DNA of 64,000 nt from Maribacter aestuarii (lineage in GTDB: Bacteria > Bacteroidota > Bacteroidia > Flavobacteriales > Flavobacteriaceae): the NCBI RefSeq assembly GCF_027474845.2, contig NZ_CP107031.2, positions 124,001 through 188,000 of the forward strand, given 5' to 3'. The notes under the pieces are model-generated. The model was not told where the DNA came from and did not search any database. It saw only the letters and a program-made list of their open reading frames with translations. Made by a program: the position numbers and the translations under genes. Positions 1-9,400 of the stretch are shown one piece after another (position 1 is the stretch's first letter; every line of letters starts with the position of its first letter).

Positions 1-321
1 TTGATTCGGAACAATAGCAAACCGGTCCTTATGTTCACCAAGTGCAATATAAGCGTCTTCCGCTTTGTTCAAAGAGAGTCCGGCTTCAATCGCATTTTTA
101 TCCGGACCATGACATTTAAAGCAACGATCGGAAAGAATGGGTTTCACGTCGAACGTAAAATCTATTTTTTCCGGAATACCTTGTAAATCAGCCTTTGCAA
201 TTACTCTTTCAGAAGTAGAGGGATTTTGTTGACACGAATAATAGCTTCCGAAAAACAGGGAAAGCAGCAAACAAGTGAGTGCCTTGGTAAGGGTAGTATA
301 TTTTTTTAGAAAAGTTCCCAT
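1..321 (-). CDS. Planctomycete-type cytochrome c lipoprotein (PSCyt1-like), 5' part only
   Basis: The reading frame is open from an ATG at 321 to the left edge (107 codons visible). The N-terminus is a hydrophobic export signal followed by Cys30 (SYYSC), a weak lipobox. Residues 53-75 read FDVKPILSDRCFKCHGPD, a c-type heme motif (CxxCH) in the context typical of the PSCyt1 domain. In known families this domain usually precedes DUF1549 and DUF1553 domains in very large exported proteins; that part would lie outside the window. The role is probably periplasmic or surface electron transfer linked to oxidation of organic compounds (family inference). It shares strand with the ThuA/dehydrogenase gene on its right, but a hairpin terminator lies between them. 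Confidence 0.8.
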   Translation of the reverse strand, partial: MGTFLKKYTTLTKALTCLLLSLFFGSYYSCQQNPSTSERVIAKADLQGIPEKIDFTFDVKPILSDRCFKCHGPDKNAIEAGLSLNKAEDAYIALGEHKDRFAIVPNQ

Positions 322-508
322 ATAAAAAGTAAAGTGCTAAATACTGTTGTCACTTAAAGTTAATAACAATTAAGCATACCTACTAAGAAATTTCGACTAA
401 CAACTATTTTGAAGTCCTAAATACGAGTTCTGAATGTTTGGATGTTAAATGATTGATATTTAAGCAAATTAGCCTCCAACTGTAACCCAACAGTTTCCCA
501 TAAAGAAC

Positions 509-540
509 AAAAGCCCACTTTACTGCGGGCCTTTTTTTTC
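509..540 (-). terminator. Rho-independent terminator after the ThuA/dehydrogenase gene
   Basis: A GCCC/GGGC-centred hairpin flanked by A-rich and T-rich arms lies 17-48 bases beyond the stop codon at 557 on the minus strand. A T8 run on the plus side could also let it work in the other direction. The rest of 322-556 holds no open frame that I can support and should carry the promoter of the gene ending at 1. Confidence 0.6.
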
Positions 541-556
541 ACTATTAAAAAGATGA

Positions 557-3500
557 CTAGTTGAATGTTGCACTCATTAAAGCGACCATTGAGGGCTCCT
601 GACCTTCAGCCACTTTTCCAGAGATATAAATATCTTTCTTTCCACTGGATTTGGCACTTAAAGGAATGACTATAGCGGTTCCAGGGCTACCTGCCGGTGG
701 AGCAGCCATAGTACCTTGTCCAATAAGTTCTCCATCCGGGGAATCTAAACGTATGTCAAATTCATAAGAGGCCTTTGGGGCTTCTTGCCATCCTGCAGTC
801 AAAACCACAGCGTTAACACCAGCTAAATCGATATCCTCCAATTGAAACCAGCCTTTTTCTCCTTGTAATAAAAGTAAATCCTGACCACCGTAGGTAACGG
901 CCATCATATCCTGTGTTTTTGTATCGGCTGAAAATTTCACGGTATTACTTGCCAAGGCAACGGTTTTTGAACCGGTGAGCGGAACAGCACCTTCCTCAGA
1001 ACCATTATCGGTATAACTTGCCGTTAGGACCATCAAGTTCCCTTGATTATTATCCTCGGCGGCAATACTGCCAGAAGGCGGTAGCGATGGTTTTCTACCG
1101 CGCCCTACACTTCCGGCCAAGGAAATAATATAAGTTGCTATTTGCCGGGACTCGTCCGAAGTTATAGTTGGATGAGCAGGCATCATGACCTCGCCCCAAA
1201 CTCCTGAGCCACCTTCTACAATTTTCTTTTTTAAGTAGGCCATAGCATCCCTATCGCCCTTGTATTTTTTAGAGATATCCATATAATTAGGGCCTATAGA
1301 TGCTGAAGCTTCCTTATGGCAAGTCTTGCAGTCCATGGCTTGGGTCAATGCCTTACCTGTAACTGCTGCGGAGACCTGTTGATGACCTAAAGACATTGCC
1401 ACCTTATCCATACCTTCTAAATAATCTACCGATACATAAATATTATCCGGGTTAATTTCTCCACCTTCAGCATCGGTCACCTTAACTTCATACTTTACCG
1501 GTTGGCCAGGTACGTAAAATGACGAATTTCCACCCTTAATGGCGATATCCACTTCAGGTCGTGAATTCCCTGCCACGACGGATGTAGCCGCACTTTTCGC
1601 TGACTCTCCACCAGCATCTTTAACCACTACCGAAATTCTATAATCACCCACAGTGCCATAGGTATAAGAAATCTCCGGCTCCGTGGTTTCTTTGGTTTCG
1701 CCGTTACCCAAATCCCATAAGTAAGAAACAGCATCGTTCTCACGGTCATGAGCCTGCACTTTGGCATTAATAGAAAGCGGCACTTTCCCAGAAGTTTTAT
1801 CTACAATCATATTATCTATGACCGGAGGCCTATTACCACCATTAAAATCAACATAGCTCAAAGCTGAATTATCATTAGCTGTAAACCAACCGCTGCCATA
1901 CTCTAGAAGATACATCCTACCATCGGGACCCATTTCCATATCAATGAGGTTGTTTACTTTAATATCCGATGCAAAAGGCTCCATTTTGTTGAAACTTCCG
2001 TCTTCAAAAAGGCTCACGGCCATCATCCAACCACGCATCCAATCATAAATAATGACCTTACCGTCGTAATAACTCGGCAAACCACCCCCGTTCGGATATT
2101 CATCGGAATAGTAAGTAGGTCCGGCCATGGCGTTTCTTCCCCCGTACCAACTTGAGGAAAAGTACTCGTTTCCACATACGGATAGTAAACGTAAGCTCCC
2201 TGCGCTGGGGGCAACTCCCTTAATCCTGTATTGTTGCGAGAATCATTTATCGGATTCTCAGGGTCAAATTCATCTCCAGATTCACCCGTTTCGTAGTTAT
2301 AGTCGCGGTACGCAAAATTGTTCCCTATAAACAAGGGCCATCCGAAATTACCAGCCTGTCTGGCCTGGTTCATTTCATCGTACCCTCTTGGCCCTCTAGT
2401 ATCTAAGCTATCTGCTCGCGCATCTGGCCCTACATCTCCCCAATAAACATATCCTCTTTTTGAATCTACGGAAATACGATATGGGTTACGGTGCCCCATA
2501 GTATATATTTCGGGTCGGGTCTTTTCCGTTCCTACCGCAAATAAATTACCTTCCGGAATCTCATAGGTACCATCTTCCTTAACTTTAATACGAAGAATTT
2601 TACCTCTTAAATCGTTTGTGTTTCCAGAAGACCTCCTGGCATCGTACTGTGAATGCCCCGGTATATCGTTCAAAGGCGCAAAACCATTATTCACATATTT
2701 TACGTCCTTTTCATTGAATGGTGTGGAATTATCACCTGTAGATAAATATAAAAGTCCATCTCCACCAAAGGCAATGGAACCTCCTGTATGACAGCAAATT
2801 TCACGGTCAGAATTCACATCCAATATCTTTTGTTCGGAAGACATATCAAAAACACCATCTTTGAACTTGAACCTGGACAAGCGATTTACGGACTCATCGC
2901 CGGTTGGAGCATAGAAGACGTAAATCCAGTTGTTGTTGGAATAATCCGGGTCTTTTTGAAGGCCCATTAAACCTTCCTCGGCATTCACGCCGGGAGTATT
3001 CAACGTCTTGTGATAGACATCAAATTTGGCCACTTCGGTCAGCTCCTCGGTTTCTGCATCAAATAGCATAACTTCTCCCCTTCGTTGTCCGATAAGCACA
3101 TCGTTATTAGGAAGAACCGTCATCTCGGTGGGTTCAAAGAACTTTCCTTCTGTAAGGACCACCTTGGAGAACCTATCAATTTCCGGTGGTATCTGTGTAG
3201 TGGCCTTGCTGTAATCCAGATTCAGATTTTCTCCAATGGCATATTGAATACCGCCCAAAATGTGCTTTAAGAAAAGCTCTTCTGAAAAACTTTCTTGTGT
3301 ATGGCCGGCACCGGTATAAAAGGCTCTACCACCATCAAATTCATGATACCACGAAAAAGGATGGTTTTCGCCATTTTGGCCTCCTTCATACGTTGATTCA
3401 TCAACCGTCATAATTACATTTACGTCCGGGTTAATGTTCTTGTAGTTATAGATTTCGTCAGACCTAGTCCAAACGGAATCGGTAAAATGCTGCGTGGCAA

Positions 3501-3963
3501 TGAAACTATTGTCCTTTATAATAAAATTAGCTTCGGGTGTTCCTGCCGGGTGACTCAAAAATTGTGCACCTACTAATTTATTGTACCAACCCCAATCGTA
3601 CTCACAGTCCGCAGCAGCATGTATACCCACAAATCCTCCTCCAGATTGGATATACCTTTCAAAGGCAGCTTCCTGGTTATGGTCCAATACATTCATGGTT
3701 GTGCTCAAAAACACGATGGCAGAATATTGTTTCAGATTTTCATCATTGAACAAGTCTGCATTTTTTGTGGTGTCGACGGCAAATCCGTTTTCCGAACCTA
3801 ACTTTTGAATGGTAGCGATGCCTGTTGGGATAGAGGCATGTTTGAAACCCATCGTTTTTGAAAATACCAAAATTTTAGGCTTGCCATCTCTTTCATTACT
3901 ACAAGATGCAAGAACAAGAGTGAATAATAGTATGAGAATAGGAAGAACTTTTTTCATGTGCAC
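557..3963 (-). pseudogene. ThuA - glucose/sorbosone dehydrogenase - PKD - cytochrome c lipoprotein, interrupted by a 1-base frameshift
   Basis: Two overlapping frames (2023-3963 and 557-2128) join into one 1135-residue protein if a single base is restored in the C5 run at 2139-2143; the repaired junction reads VGTGGRNAMAGP. Domains in order: signal peptide with lipobox LASC; ThuA-like domain (about 30-245); GSDH beta-propeller (about 265-710, with GHRNPYRIS and HTGG motifs); PKD domain (about 710-800); c-type cytochrome with CKTCH at about 879-883; and a C-terminal beta-sandwich resembling a carbohydrate-binding module. The family is predicted to oxidise sugars or polyols outside the cytoplasm and pass electrons to its own heme. 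Read as it stands, translation stops 37 codons past the break and loses the end of the propeller and the heme. The start could be the ATG at 3963 or at 3957. A sequencing or assembly error is a live alternative to a true mutation. Confidence 0.85.
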
Positions 3964-4079
3964 AATTTTGCCGTTAACTATTTATTTAATCCCTAAAAAT
4001 ACATATTACTCCATACACATTTTAATATTTTTTTTATTAGGTTGTATTTTTAAGAATAATCCACCAATAAACCCGTACG

Positions 4080-4661
4080 ATGTCCAAAATTCAGGAACTG
4101 TATTTTAATAACGATGACCAATGGCGAATTTGGTTACACGAAAATCATAACAAATCCGAAGGAATTTATTTGATTTTCTATAAGTTAGCGCACGAAAATG
4201 ACAGTATGCGATGGGAAGAAGCCGTAAAAGTAGCCCTCTGTTTTGGATGGATAGACAGTACGGTAAAAAGTCTTGGCGATGGAAAGCGACGCCAATATTT
4301 CTGCCCTAGAAAACCAAAAAGTGTGTGGAGCAAAGTCAATAAAAATTATATAAAGAGCCTACTTAAAGAAGACTTGATGCATGAGAGTGGATTGACCTCC
4401 ATTAAAATTGCAAAGGAAAACGGTTCTTGGACTGCCTTGGATGATGTGGAAAATGGTATAGTTCCCCAAGACTTAAAAGTTGCTTTTGATAAAAATCCCC
4501 GAGCATTTAAAAATTATAAAGCCTTCACCAGAGGCCAGCGTAAGAGTTATCTTTACTGGCTTAATCAGGCCAAAAGGGAGGTAACCAGACAAAAACGTAT
4601 CACAGAAATTGTACGCCTTTGTGAATTAAACCAAAAATACCGTTTAGAAAGCTCTCGTTAG
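4080..4661 (+). CDS. YdeI/OmpD-associated family protein
   Basis: A 193-residue cytoplasmic protein with no signal peptide. The N-terminal half has the pattern seen in the family (W-x2-WL-x2-H-N..., KLAHENDSMRWEEAV, then ALCFGWIDS). The C-terminal half has the YdeI/OmpD-associated helical module with a basic lysine/arginine-rich end. The family has been linked to bacteriocin protection in Salmonella, but its molecular activity is unknown. It is divergent from the ThuA gene and 21 bases upstream of the cyanophycinase gene, so the two may be cotranscribed. A second, differently built YdeI-like protein lies at 24768. Confidence 0.8.
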   Translation: MSKIQELYFNNDDQWRIWLHENHNKSEGIYLIFYKLAHENDSMRWEEAVKVALCFGWIDSTVKSLGDGKRRQYFCPRKPKSVWSKVNKNYIKSLLKEDLMHESGLTSIKIAKENGSWTALDDVENGIVPQDLKVAFDKNPRAFKNYKAFTRGQRKSYLYWLNQAKREVTRQKRITEIVRLCELNQKYRLESSR

Positions 4662-4682
4662 TCCAAATAAAATTATAAAAAT

Positions 4683-5546
4683 ATGATAATTAAATACTTA
4701 CAAATACTTATCCTACTATTTACTTCAGCTATTTTTTATGGCCAAAATTTGCCAGGTAACGCTGTGACGACCGGACCTAAAAAGGGTAGTTTGGTAATTG
4801 CGGGAGGTGGCCGAATGGGCACGGAAATAACAGAAAAATTTATCACCTTGGCGGGTGGCAGAAAGGCTCCAATCGTGGTAATCCCAACTGCGGCAGGTGG
4901 AGAAATAGATTTGGAAAACGTTTGGTTTGCCGAACAATTAAAGAATTATGGCGCTACCAACGTTCACATCTTACATACTTATGATAAAGACGAAGCCGAT
5001 TCTGACAGTTTTACCAAACTTTTGAAGAGTGCTAATGCGGTGTGGTTCGGAGGAGGTCGGCAATGGCGCTTGGTTGACGCTTATGACGGCACACAAACGG
5101 AAAAATTGTTACTGGAATTATTAAATCGAGGTGGTGTTATAGGTGGCACCTCGGCAGGGGCAACCATTCAAGGTTCCTATTTGGCTAGGGGCGATACCAA
5201 GAACAATCAAATTATGATGGGCGATCACGAAGAGGGTTTCGGATATATAAAAAATATTGCCATTGACCAACACGTGCTGGCCAGGAACCGTCAGTTCGAT
5301 ATGTTCGACATCCTAAAAAACAGACCGGAGCTATTGGGCATCGGGATTGATGAAAGTACCGCCATCGTAGTCCAGGGGAATGAATTTGAAGTCATTGGCG
5401 AGAGTAACGTATTAATTTATGATGGCACTTTCTGGTCACGGGAAGGAAGCGATTTGAAAACGCTGCCGAAAAAAGAAAATGTATTCTACTTTTTACAAAG
5501 TGGGGATAGATATGATATGAGGGATAGAAAAGTGATAACGGAGTAA
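4683..5546 (+). CDS. Exported cyanophycinase-like peptidase (S51)
   Basis: A 287-residue protein with a signal peptide (about 1-20, ending FYGQN). The body is a class I glutamine-amidotransferase-like fold: GGGRMG at about 41, WFGGGRQ at about 121, and the nucleophile elbow GGTSAGA with Ser157. Cyanophycinases hydrolyse cyanophycin (multi-L-arginyl-poly-L-aspartate) to beta-Asp-Arg dipeptides, and exported members act on external polymer. Exact substrate cannot be read from sequence, as other exported S51 peptidases look alike. The block of exported amidohydrolases beginning about 0.9 kb downstream would be suitable partners for releasing amino acids from dipeptides (inference). Confidence 0.85.
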   Translation: MIIKYLQILILLFTSAIFYGQNLPGNAVTTGPKKGSLVIAGGGRMGTEITEKFITLAGGRKAPIVVIPTAAGGEIDLENVWFAEQLKNYGATNVHILHTYDKDEADSDSFTKLLKSANAVWFGGGRQWRLVDAYDGTQTEKLLLELLNRGGVIGGTSAGATIQGSYLARGDTKNNQIMMGDHEEGFGYIKNIAIDQHVLARNRQFDMFDILKNRPELLGIGIDESTAIVVQGNEFEVIGESNVLIYDGTFWSREGSDLKTLPKKENVFYFLQSGDRYDMRDRKVITE

Positions 5547-5555
5547 ATCCGTTAT
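5535..5555 (+). terminator. Hairpin over the stop codon of the cyanophycinase gene
   Basis: A perfect 8-bp stem (ATAACGGA/TCCGTTAT) with a 5-base loop includes the TAA stop at 5544-5546. No T tract follows, so it may stabilise the mRNA end or act as a weak terminator. Confidence 0.35.
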
Positions 5556-5576
5556 ACCCATTCGTAAATTAAATCT

Positions 5577-5584
5577 TATTTTTG
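5577..5584 (+). promoter_or_regulatory. Candidate Bacteroidota -7 element
   Basis: TATTTTTG matches the TAnnTTTG consensus and lies 75 bases before the phosphatidyltransferase start. I see no clear -33 TTTG at the usual spacing. Confidence 0.3.
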
Positions 5585-5658
5585 TATCAATGTAATTCAA
5601 AAGGTGTACCAAGCTAGCGTGTTTCCGTTATTGGTTTTCCTCTTGGATTACTTTTAAA

Positions 5659-6426
5659 ATGTCAAAATTACCCAAGAAAAATCAATTTTTGGACTTATCG
5701 GATTATGGTAGACCGATAGCGAAAGTTATTGCACATTCGCTTAAAAACACCTCCTTCACTCCAATTCATGTTACCATTGCCTTCGTAATTTCGGGGCTGC
5801 TGGCCATTGCCTGCATTCTAAACCATTATTATTGGGCCACCGCATTTTTTTTGGTGCTAAAATCTGTTTTGGATGCCGCAGATGGAGAACTGGCACGTAT
5901 TAAAGAAACCCCGAGCTACACGGGAAGGTATTTGGACTCTGTTTCGGATATCATACTAAATTTGTTATTGTTAATTACGATTTGGTACGTCACGGATGGT
6001 TCCATCCTGTTTACGCTATTGGCTTTCTGTGGAATTCAATTGCAGGGAACCTTATACAATTACTATTACGTAATTCTTCGCAACCGCTACAATGGGGATA
6101 CCACAAGCCGTATTTTTGAGAATGACCCCCCAAAAGCCATGAAGGGAGAGAAACAAAAGACCGTGAACGTACTTTTTGCCTTGTACACTTTTTTCTACGG
6201 TACTTTTGACAGGATTATTCACTATTTAGACCGTGAGGCCGTAAAAAGCAAAAGACTCCCCAATTGGTTCATGACGGCCGTCTCCACTTTTGGCCTAGGA
6301 TTTCAATTATTGGTTATTGGGTTGATGCTAGCTTTCAATTTAAAAGATTACATCGTCCCATTTTTCATTGGTTATTCTCTTTTTATAGGGGTGTTTATTG
6401 GTATACGAAGGTTTATAAACCGATAA
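5659..6426 (+). CDS. CDP-alcohol phosphatidyltransferase family membrane protein
   Basis: A 255-residue integral membrane enzyme. It has the complete family signature D-x2-DG-x2-AR-x8-G-x3-D-x3-D, with Asp72, Asp75, Gly76, Ala79-Arg80, Gly89, Asp93 and Asp97; these bind the divalent metals and CDP. Hydrophobic stretches at about 37-68, 98-130 and 205-253 suggest five or six membrane helices. The family transfers a phosphoalcohol from a CDP-lipid or CDP-alcohol to a second alcohol in phospholipid or inositol-phosphate synthesis. The alcohol acceptor cannot be assigned from sequence. The stop is 19 bases from the next start, so it may be cotranscribed with the amidohydrolase. Confidence 0.87.
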   Translation: MSKLPKKNQFLDLSDYGRPIAKVIAHSLKNTSFTPIHVTIAFVISGLLAIACILNHYYWATAFFLVLKSVLDAADGELARIKETPSYTGRYLDSVSDIILNLLLLITIWYVTDGSILFTLLAFCGIQLQGTLYNYYYVILRNRYNGDTTSRIFENDPPKAMKGEKQKTVNVLFALYTFFYGTFDRIIHYLDREAVKSKRLPNWFMTAVSTFGLGFQLLVIGLMLAFNLKDYIVPFFIGYSLFIGVFIGIRRFINR

Positions 6427-6445
6427 TTATCTTTAATTTTCTAGG

Positions 6446-7870
6446 ATGAAAATCCAAGAACCTCTCTTAAGCCTTATTCTGTTTTCTATTCTGATACTCT
6501 GCTCCTGTTCGGAAGAAAAAATCCAAACTTACGATATTGTCGTGCGTAATGGTAATATCATAGACCTACAGACTGGAAATATGGAATTACGACATATTTT
6601 TATTTCTGATGGACGTATTCAAAAAATTACCGATATAGATGACGATTCAAGTTTTGAAGCAAAAAATAGCATTGACGCAACCGGTAAATATATTCTTCCC
6701 GGTTTTTGGGATAACCATGTTCATTTTAGGGGCGGCGATAGTTTAATCGGTGCCAACAAAAACTTCCTCAATTTATTTATGGCCAACGGAATCACGACGG
6801 TGCGTGATGCCGGAGGTGATTTGACCCCGTCCGTTATGGAATGGAAAAAAGAAATTAAGGCCGGTGCGCTCACCGGTCCAAACATCTTTACCTCTGGACC
6901 CAAAATAGATGGTCCCGACCCCACTTGGGCCGGTTCTTTGGAAGTTGAAAACGAAGAGGACATAACCAAAGCTTTGGATTCCCTACAAAGTATTCCTGTC
7001 GATTTTGTAAAACTGTATGAAAGCAGATTGGCCGGAGAAAACTACTTAAAAACCATTGAAGCAGCCGAAGAACGAGGATTAATTACCTCTGGACATATGC
7101 CGTTTACGGTAACCCTTGACGAAACCATAGCAGCTGGAATTGACGCGATAGAGCATTTATATTATGTCATGAAGGGTTGCTCTGCAAAGGAAGAGGAAAT
7201 CACAAAACGATTGGCGAACAATGAAATGGGCTTTTGGGACGCCATGCCGGCGCTAATGGCGAGTTACCAGGATTCAACTGCACAAAGCACCTTTGCCCGT
7301 CTTAAGAATAATAATGTATATGTGGTCCCCAGCCTCCATATTGGCAACGTCTTAAGCTATTTGGATGAAATAGACCATAGCAAAGACCACTACTTACAAT
7401 ACATGACAGATGGAATACGAAAGACTTACCAAGGTCGTATCAATCGGGTGTTGAATGCCACGGAAAAGGCCGTTCAAGACAGAAAGGATTTGGACGATTT
7501 CTTTGTAAAATTGGCAAAGTCATTAAATGACGCTGGTGTAGGACTATTGGCCGGTTCGGACAGCGGTGCTTTCAACTCCTTCACGTATCCGGGTATTTCT
7601 CTTCACCAAGAATTGGAAGCACTGGTAAATGCTGGAATTTCTCCGTTAGAGGCCTTACAGACTTCGGCATATAACGGTTCAAAATTTCTAAAACAAGAGT
7701 CAGATTATGGTTCAGTGGTAGTAGGCAAAATAAGTGATATGGTGCTTTTGGAAGCAAATCCTTTGGAAGACATTTCCAATACGAAGAAAATCGCTTGGGT
7801 AATCAAGGGAGATATAGTATTGGATAATGACGGGCTCCAGGAATTGTTGGACGATGTTTTAGTCGAATAG
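6446..7870 (+). CDS. Amidohydrolase lipoprotein (imidazolonepropionase/Xaa-dipeptidase-like)
   Basis: 474 residues. A signal peptide ends in the lipobox ILCSC (Cys21), so the protein should be a membrane-anchored lipoprotein facing the periplasm or outside. The amidohydrolase TIM barrel shows the metal-site series in order: HVH (His91, His93), a barrel Lys in FVKLYES, His in GHMPF, His in IEHLYY, and Asp in GSDSG. Related enzymes hydrolyse cyclic amides or dipeptides such as Xaa-Pro and Xaa-Arg. It is the first of three exported amidohydrolases here that share architecture but are clearly diverged. Substrate is unknown; peptide-derived compounds are likeliest given the neighbours. Confidence 0.85.
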   Translation: MKIQEPLLSLILFSILILCSCSEEKIQTYDIVVRNGNIIDLQTGNMELRHIFISDGRIQKITDIDDDSSFEAKNSIDATGKYILPGFWDNHVHFRGGDSLIGANKNFLNLFMANGITTVRDAGGDLTPSVMEWKKEIKAGALTGPNIFTSGPKIDGPDPTWAGSLEVENEEDITKALDSLQSIPVDFVKLYESRLAGENYLKTIEAAEERGLITSGHMPFTVTLDETIAAGIDAIEHLYYVMKGCSAKEEEITKRLANNEMGFWDAMPALMASYQDSTAQSTFARLKNNNVYVVPSLHIGNVLSYLDEIDHSKDHYLQYMTDGIRKTYQGRINRVLNATEKAVQDRKDLDDFFVKLAKSLNDAGVGLLAGSDSGAFNSFTYPGISLHQELEALVNAGISPLEALQTSAYNGSKFLKQESDYGSVVVGKISDMVLLEANPLEDISNTKKIAWVIKGDIVLDNDGLQELLDDVLVE

Positions 7871-7949
7871 TCGAAAAAAAATTACAAGACAATTACTCCT
7901 TTTAGAGGACGAATTCCTTTTTTCAATAACCATTGAAAATTAAAACAGT

Positions 7950-7957
7950 TATCTTTA
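7950..7957 (+). promoter_or_regulatory. Candidate -7 element before the amidohydrolase/amidase genes
   Basis: TATCTTTA matches 7 of 8 positions of TAnnTTTG and lies 23 bases upstream of the ATG at 7981. A TTG at 7933-7935 is closer than the usual spacing, so only the -7 half is persuasive. Confidence 0.3.
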
Positions 7958-7980
7958 ATCTGGCTCAAAAATAACCTCAA

Positions 7981-9354
7981 ATGAAAAAAATAAGCTTCCT
8001 TATATTCCTCCTAGTATTGGCCTCCTGCGGCCAATCACAAGAAAAAATAAGTCCTACAGCTATATTGATTTCAAACGCACATATTGTTGATGTGAAGGAC
8101 GGAACTATCCTCGAAAACCAGTATGTTGTCATCGATTCCGGTAAAATAAAACAAATCTCGACCGTCCAGGAAAACGTCAATAACTATACGACGACTATAG
8201 ATGGAACCGGTAAATATATGATTCCAGGTTTGGCAGAAATGCACGCTCATATTCCTCCGCCCACGACAGATACCAAACGAATTGAAGAAACCCTATTTCT
8301 ATACCTATCCAACGGTATTACCACCATCCGTGGTATGCTAGGCGATCCGCTCCATTTGGAATTACGAAAGAAAGCAGCAAAGGGAGAAATTGTGAGTCCG
8401 AGAATTTTCACGTCCAGTCCGTCTTTAAATGGGAACTCAGTTACAAGTATTGAAGAAGCCAAGGAAAAAGTAACGGCCTATCAAAAGGATGGTTATGACT
8501 TTTTAAAAATTCACCCCGGCATTCAATTAGAAATTTTTGACCAAATTGTAAAGACGGCAAAGGAAGTGGAAATTCCGTTTTCCGGCCACGTTCCTGTGGA
8601 TGTGGGTATTCGCCACGCTTTAAAAAGCAAGTACGCCTCCATAGACCATGTAGACGGATTTTTAGAAGGCTTAGTGCCTGAGTCCGAAAATGTGAATAAA
8701 ACAGAAAATGGTTTCTTCGGGTATGCCTTTACACCCTTGGCCGAAATGGAGCGCATTGATGAATTGGTTCAAATGGCTAAAGAGAACGAGGTATGGATCG
8801 TTCCCACGCAGAGCCTTTTTGAGCGCTGGTTCGCCCCTATTTCTGCAGACGAACTCTTAAAACAACCGGAAATGAAATATATGCCCAGTGCCACCTTGGC
8901 CAACTGGAAAAGTACCAAAGACCGTTATATGGCTCAAGAAGATTTTAATGAGGAGCAATGGCAACGCTTTGATTCGATAAGAAAACAACTGATAAAAAAA
9001 CTGAGTGAGAACGGATACGGCATGTTACTCGGTTCCGATGCCCCGCAGCTGTTTAACGTGCCCGGTTTTTCCATACATCATGAAATTCAGGGGATGTTGG
9101 GTGCGGGAATGTCCCCTTTGGAAATTCTTAAATCGGGAACCGTAAACCCAGCCATTTTCTTTGAAATGCAGGACAAGTTTGGAGAAATAAAAGAAGGACT
9201 AGATGCAGATTTGGTCTTGTTGGATGCCAATCCTTTAGAGGATTTAAAGGCTTTAAAACAGATTTCTGGTGTCATGCGCCATGGAAAATGGATTTCAAAA
9301 ATAGAAATTGATGAGAAATTGGCCACAATCGCAAGAAATGCCAGCAATAACTAA
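7981..9354 (+). CDS. Amidohydrolase lipoprotein
   Basis: 457 residues with an N-terminal lipobox LASC (Cys16). Metal-site motifs follow the amidohydrolase order: AEMHAH (His88, His90), FLKIHPG, GHVPV, IDHVDGF and the late Asp in LGSDAP. The C-terminus has the usual cap that returns to the small beta-sandwich (DADLVLLDANPLEDL). It is 110 bases after the previous amidohydrolase and 46 bases before the amidase gene, all on one strand. It resembles the previous gene in layout but not closely in sequence, so the two probably differ in substrate. The barrel carries Lys where many relatives have a carboxylated Lys; carboxylation cannot be judged from sequence. Confidence 0.85.
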   Translation: MKKISFLIFLLVLASCGQSQEKISPTAILISNAHIVDVKDGTILENQYVVIDSGKIKQISTVQENVNNYTTTIDGTGKYMIPGLAEMHAHIPPPTTDTKRIEETLFLYLSNGITTIRGMLGDPLHLELRKKAAKGEIVSPRIFTSSPSLNGNSVTSIEEAKEKVTAYQKDGYDFLKIHPGIQLEIFDQIVKTAKEVEIPFSGHVPVDVGIRHALKSKYASIDHVDGFLEGLVPESENVNKTENGFFGYAFTPLAEMERIDELVQMAKENEVWIVPTQSLFERWFAPISADELLKQPEMKYMPSATLANWKSTKDRYMAQEDFNEEQWQRFDSIRKQLIKKLSENGYGMLLGSDAPQLFNVPGFSIHHEIQGMLGAGMSPLEILKSGTVNPAIFFEMQDKFGEIKEGLDADLVLLDANPLEDLKALKQISGVMRHGKWISKIEIDEKLATIARNASNN

Positions 9355-9400
9355 TGCATTTTAGTAATGGTTAATGCAAAACAATAACTAGACAAAGACT

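Noticed and set aside
2120..2160. Programmed ribosomal frameshifting at the ThuA gene break.
   Set aside because: I see no slippery heptamer of the usual kind with a stimulatory stem, and the break lies in a simple C run. Sequencing error or mutation is simpler.
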